Shown one piece after another: positions 13,574 to 16,201 of a stretch of 16,201 bases of DNA. Every line of letters begins with the position of its first letter. Within the stretch, counting starts at the first letter, position 1. Source of the stretch: Defluviitaleaceae bacterium (GTDB lineage Bacteria; Bacillota; Clostridia; Lachnospirales; WRAX01); NCBI GenBank assembly GCA_009781815.1, contig WQVB01000007.1, positions 1 to 16,201 on the forward strand. The letters run 5' to 3'. The translations under genes were made by a program, and so were the position numbers. The notes under the pieces were generated by a model that was given only the letters and a program-made list of their open reading frames with translations, was not told the DNA's origin and did not search any database.

Positions 13574-13711
13574 AATAGACTTGTTGCAAAATTAATCCTA
13601 CTCGTCATCCTGAGCTTGACTCAGGATCTAATCGGAGAAGGACACAGCCCTAAATTAAGGCATGCACTATCCCCCATAGATCCTGAGTCAAGCTCAGGAT
13701 GACGAGTAGGA
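13574..13711. mobile_element. Inverted-repeat element, copy D
   Basis: The best-preserved inner palindrome: 34-bp perfect inverted ends (13596-13629 and 13678-13711), including the 27-bp hairpin ends seen in copy A. The core (GGAGAAGGACACAGCCC) is closest to copy A. The left outer end AATAGACTTGTTGCAAAATT (13574-13593) is present; its right partner is not recognisable. It lies in the gpr-gpmI spacer, whose remaining sequence up to the gpmI Shine-Dalgarno shows no gene or obvious promoter. Confidence 0.85.
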
Positions 13712-13763
13712 GATAACTTAAGGAGATAAAAAGCCCCAGAATCAAAAACTCGGAGGAAACCAA

Positions 13764-15341
13764 ATGAAGCCAGTCGTTTTAATTATAATGGACGGGATGG
13801 CGTTGTCTAGCCACATTGTAGGCAACGCCTTTGCAACCGCCCCTACCCCAAATTTAGATTATCTTTTTGCAAACCACCCTCATATACAACTAAAAGCTCA
13901 TGGCCACGCCGTGGGCTTGCCTTCTGATGATGATATTGGAAATTCCGAAGTGGGGCATAATGCCTTAGGTAGCGGGCAAATCATCCCCCAAGGGGCAAAG
14001 CTGGTCAACCAAGCCATTGAAAGCGGGCAGATTTTCACTTCTGACGTGTGGCTCGGGCTGGTTAACAATGTGGTTGCTAACCACACCACAATGCACTTTT
14101 TAGGGCTGTTGTCTGATGGCAATGTGCATGCTAATATCAGCCACCTAATAGCCCTTGTGGAGCAAGCTAAAAAAGATGGTGTTGCCAAGGTGCGTATACA
14201 TATTTTACTAGATGGTCGTGATGTAGAGGCACAGTCGGCTTTGGGTTATGTGGAGAAGCTTTCCATGGCTTTGGATAGTTTTAATTGTGATGGTTTTGAT
14301 GCCTGCATTGCCTCTGGTGGCGGGCGTCAGGTTATCACTATGGATAGATATGGCGCTGATTGGAGCATGGTTAAAAAGGGCTGGCAAACCCACGTGCTAG
14401 GGCTTGGTGAGGGCTTTACTAGTGCTAAAGACGCCATCGAAGCCGCCCGCAAGGCAAACCCTAATATAATCGACCAAGACATACCCCCCTTCGTGATTGT
14501 GAGGGATGACCAGCCCGTTGGCAAAATCACAAATGGCGATAGTGTTGTGTTTTTCAACTTTAGGGGAGATAGGGCTATTGAAATGTCTCTAGCTTTTGAG
14601 GCGGATGAGTTTGATAAATTTGACCGTGGCAACCCCTTAGATGTGATGTTTGCTGGCATGTTGCAATATGATGGAGACAATGGCATGCCGAAAAACTACT
14701 TGGTGTCTCCGCCCAAGATTAACAATGTGCTTACTCACACGCTTGCAGAGTATGGCATTTCACAATTTGCCATTAGTGAAACGCAAAAATACGGACATAT
14801 TACATATTTTTGGAATGGCAACCGAAGTGAAAAAATCGATGCAAAGCTTGAAGATTGGGTGGAGATAACCTCAGACCTTATACCCTTTGAAGAAAGACCG
14901 TGGATGAAGGCAGCAGAGATAACCGATAAGGTGATAAAGGCTATGAAATCTCACAAATATGGGTTTATTAGGGCAAATTACCCTAATGGTGATATGGTTG
15001 GCCACACTGGCGATTTTCACGCTACGCAAATTGCGGTTGCGGCGGTTGATTTGGCGATTGGGCGGTTGATGGAGGCGGCTAAAGATGAGGGCGTAACCCT
15101 AATAATCACAGCCGACCACGGCAATGCCGAAGAGATGTTTGAGAAAGATGGCAAAACACCAAAAACCGCCCACACCCTTAACCCCGTGCCTTTTATTGTG
15201 TTTGATGAGGAGGTAAGCATCCGCCTTAAAGATGGGGATTTTGGCATCACCAATGTGGCGGCTACGGTGGCGGAGTTGTTGGGGGTTGAGTCTCATTGTA
15301 GTTGGGAGGAGTCGTTGATTGATGAAGATACGCGTCATTAG
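13764..15341 (+). CDS. gpmI: 2,3-bisphosphoglycerate-independent phosphoglycerate mutase
   Basis: A 525-residue cytoplasmic glycolytic enzyme interconverting 3- and 2-phosphoglycerate with two metal ions, usually manganese. It has the alkaline-phosphatase-like metal site MDG (9-11), the phosphoserine Ser61 in DIGNSEVGHNALGSG (57-71), LLSDGNVH (115-122), HILLDGRD (146-153), GGGRQVITMDRY (185-196), FFNFRGDRA, NYPNGDMVGHTGDF and TADHGNAEEM. The length is typical. CGGAGG lies 7 bases before the ATG. In spore formers this manganese- and pH-sensitive enzyme is linked to preserving 3-phosphoglycerate in dormant spores, which fits its position after gpr, although the two are separated by a repeat element. 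Confidence 0.97.
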   Translation: MKPVVLIIMDGMALSSHIVGNAFATAPTPNLDYLFANHPHIQLKAHGHAVGLPSDDDIGNSEVGHNALGSGQIIPQGAKLVNQAIESGQIFTSDVWLGLVNNVVANHTTMHFLGLLSDGNVHANISHLIALVEQAKKDGVAKVRIHILLDGRDVEAQSALGYVEKLSMALDSFNCDGFDACIASGGGRQVITMDRYGADWSMVKKGWQTHVLGLGEGFTSAKDAIEAARKANPNIIDQDIPPFVIVRDDQPVGKITNGDSVVFFNFRGDRAIEMSLAFEADEFDKFDRGNPLDVMFAGMLQYDGDNGMPKNYLVSPPKINNVLTHTLAEYGISQFAISETQKYGHITYFWNGNRSEKIDAKLEDWVEITSDLIPFEERPWMKAAEITDKVIKAMKSHKYGFIRANYPNGDMVGHTGDFHATQIAVAAVDLAIGRLMEAAKDEGVTLIITADHGNAEEMFEKDGKTPKTAHTLNPVPFIVFDEEVSIRLKDGDFGITNVAATVAELLGVESHCSWEESLIDEDTRH

Positions 15342-15355
15342 GAGAGTCCATCTTT

Positions 15356-15384
15356 CGTCATTGCGGGCTTGACCCGCAATGACG
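15356..15384. repeat. Single CTTGA-loop hairpin (REP-like)
   Basis: Stem CGTCATTGCGGG (15356-15367), loop CTTGA, stem CCCGCAATGACG (15373-15384), 12 perfect pairs. It has the same CGTCAT edge and CTTGA loop as each end of the larger elements, but a third stem sequence. No T-run follows, so it is not a classical terminator for gpmI. Confidence 0.8.
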
Positions 15385-15401
15385 ATGCGAGCGTAAATTG
15401 G

Positions 15402-15585
15402 AATGACGTGTTGCACAATTAACCTTTATCCCTCTGTCGTCATCCTGAGCTTGACTCAGGATCTAATTGGAGAAGGGAAGTCCTTATTGGGCATGCACAA
15501 ACCCACATAGATCCTGAGTCAAGCTCAGGATGACGTTCTAGGAAAATGATATAGCTATATATAATAATTCCGCAATAAGTCTAAT
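15402..15585. mobile_element. Inverted-repeat element, copy E
   Basis: Inner ends 15438-15464 and 15509-15535 are perfect 27-bp inverted repeats around the shared core (AATTGGAGAAGGGAAGTCC). Outer ends are AATGACGTGTTGCACAATT (15402-15420) and AATTCCGCAATAAGTCTAAT (15566-15585); the latter is the inverse of the copy D left end with a few changes. It occupies the middle of the 330-bp gpmI-topB spacer. That spacer also holds the hairpin at 15356-15384 and a TATAAT at 15560-15565 without a good -35. No gene is seen in it. Confidence 0.83.
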
Positions 15586-15671
15586 GACGAACCAAGCAAT
15601 TCCCAATTACAAAGAGGAGCAATCGATAAATTTTAGGAAATAGCCCGTTGAATAACAATTAGGAGAATAAC

Positions 15672-16201
15672 ATGAAACTAATCATAACCGAAAAGCCATC
15701 CGTAGCGGCTACTATGGCTAAGTTTGTAAAGGCCAATAAACGACATGATGGATATTTTGAAGGCAATGGATATTTGGTAAGCTGGTGCCTTGGGCATCTT
15801 TTAAGCCTTGCTAACCCTGGCGAATATGACAAAAGATACGAAAGATGGAATATGGAAGACTTGCCCATAGTGCCGAGAGATTTTGGCGGGTGGAAGTATG
15901 TGGTGAATGAAGACACAAAAGCCCAGCTAGCCAATGTAAAAGCCTTGATGAAGCGTGATGACGTGGTAGAAATCATCAACGCTTGTGATGCAGGGCGTGA
16001 GGGGGAGCTTATTTTTCGTGTGGTTTATAACCATGCAAAGTCTAAAAAGCCTATGAAGCGTCTGTGGGTGTCTAGCATGGAGGAGGCCTCTATTAGAGAT
16101 GCTTTTGCCAACCTTAAAGACGGCACGACCTATGATGGGCTATATTCAGCCGCAGCAACTAGGCAAAGAGCAGACTGGCTTGCGGGCATGAACCTCTCCC
16201 G
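15672..16201 (+). CDS. topB: DNA topoisomerase III (3' end outside window)
   Basis: The first 176 codons of a type IA topoisomerase. The Toprim domain shows MKLIITEKPSVA (1-12), VSWCLGHLLSLANP (36-49), INACDAGREGELIFR (102-116, with the acidic metal residues Asp106, Glu110 and Glu112) and RLWVSSMEEASIRDAF (130-145). SAAATRQRADWLAGMN (159-174) begins the next domain. This pattern is TopB rather than TopA; TopB decatenates single-stranded-gap-containing DNA. The VSWCLGHLLSLA and PIVPRDF wording resembles TopB versions found both on clostridial chromosomes and on conjugative elements; the visible part cannot separate these. AGGAG lies 6 bases before the ATG. Confidence 0.92.
   Translation, partial: MKLIITEKPSVAATMAKFVKANKRHDGYFEGNGYLVSWCLGHLLSLANPGEYDKRYERWNMEDLPIVPRDFGGWKYVVNEDTKAQLANVKALMKRDDVVEIINACDAGREGELIFRVVYNHAKSKKPMKRLWVSSMEEASIRDAFANLKDGTTYDGLYSAAATRQRADWLAGMNLS

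Noticed and set aside
15356..15384. Rho-independent terminator after gpmI
   Set aside because: The hairpin is perfect but no T-run follows on either strand, and its sequence belongs to the repeat family.

Overview
The window looks like chromosomal DNA from a moderately AT-rich, endospore-forming member of the Bacillota, most likely class Clostridia. The evidence is a germination protease gene (gpr) with a promoter of the forespore sigma-G/sigma-F type, strong AGGAGG ribosome binding sites, TTG start codons, and an infC-rpmI-rplT operon with a Bacillota-style attenuated leader. Genus and family cannot be resolved from the sequence alone.

Layout. 1-802 (minus): a lipoprotein cut by the window edge, behind a cupin protein. 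1073-1585 (plus): a membrane S-component of an ECF vitamin transporter, overlapping tail to tail an ABC half-transporter (1548-3209, minus) whose promoter carries a Fur-box-like site. 3279-4196 (plus): an unusually short chorismate synthase. 4291-4767: two foldback elements flank a 29-codon gene that has its own Shine-Dalgarno and a bidirectional terminator. 4773-6145 (minus): rplT, rpmI and infC with a promoter, leader attenuator and a probable AUA start on infC. 6174-7125 (minus): an isochorismatase-family hydrolase and a VOC protein. 7147-9255 (minus): topA. 9294-9571: a symmetric array of roughly 20-bp units around an inverted-repeat element. 9589-11653 (minus): dprA and a membrane-anchored S41 peptidase. 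11782-16201 (plus): smpB, gpr, gpmI and the start of a topoisomerase III gene, separated by inverted-repeat elements.

Most genes are housekeeping: translation (infC, rpmI, rplT, smpB), DNA topology and uptake/recombination (topA, topB, dprA), glycolysis (gpmI), aromatic synthesis (aroC) and spore germination (gpr). I see no complete new multi-gene defence or biosynthetic system. The unusual content is in the spacers. Five copies of a REPIN/MITE-like element share a conserved core and hairpins with a constant CTTGA loop and covarying stems. Two further foldback elements flank the tiny gene next to rplT. The strongest candidates for undescribed biology are this repeat family with its phased array upstream of topA, the tiny gene with its structured leader, and the compact chorismate synthase.
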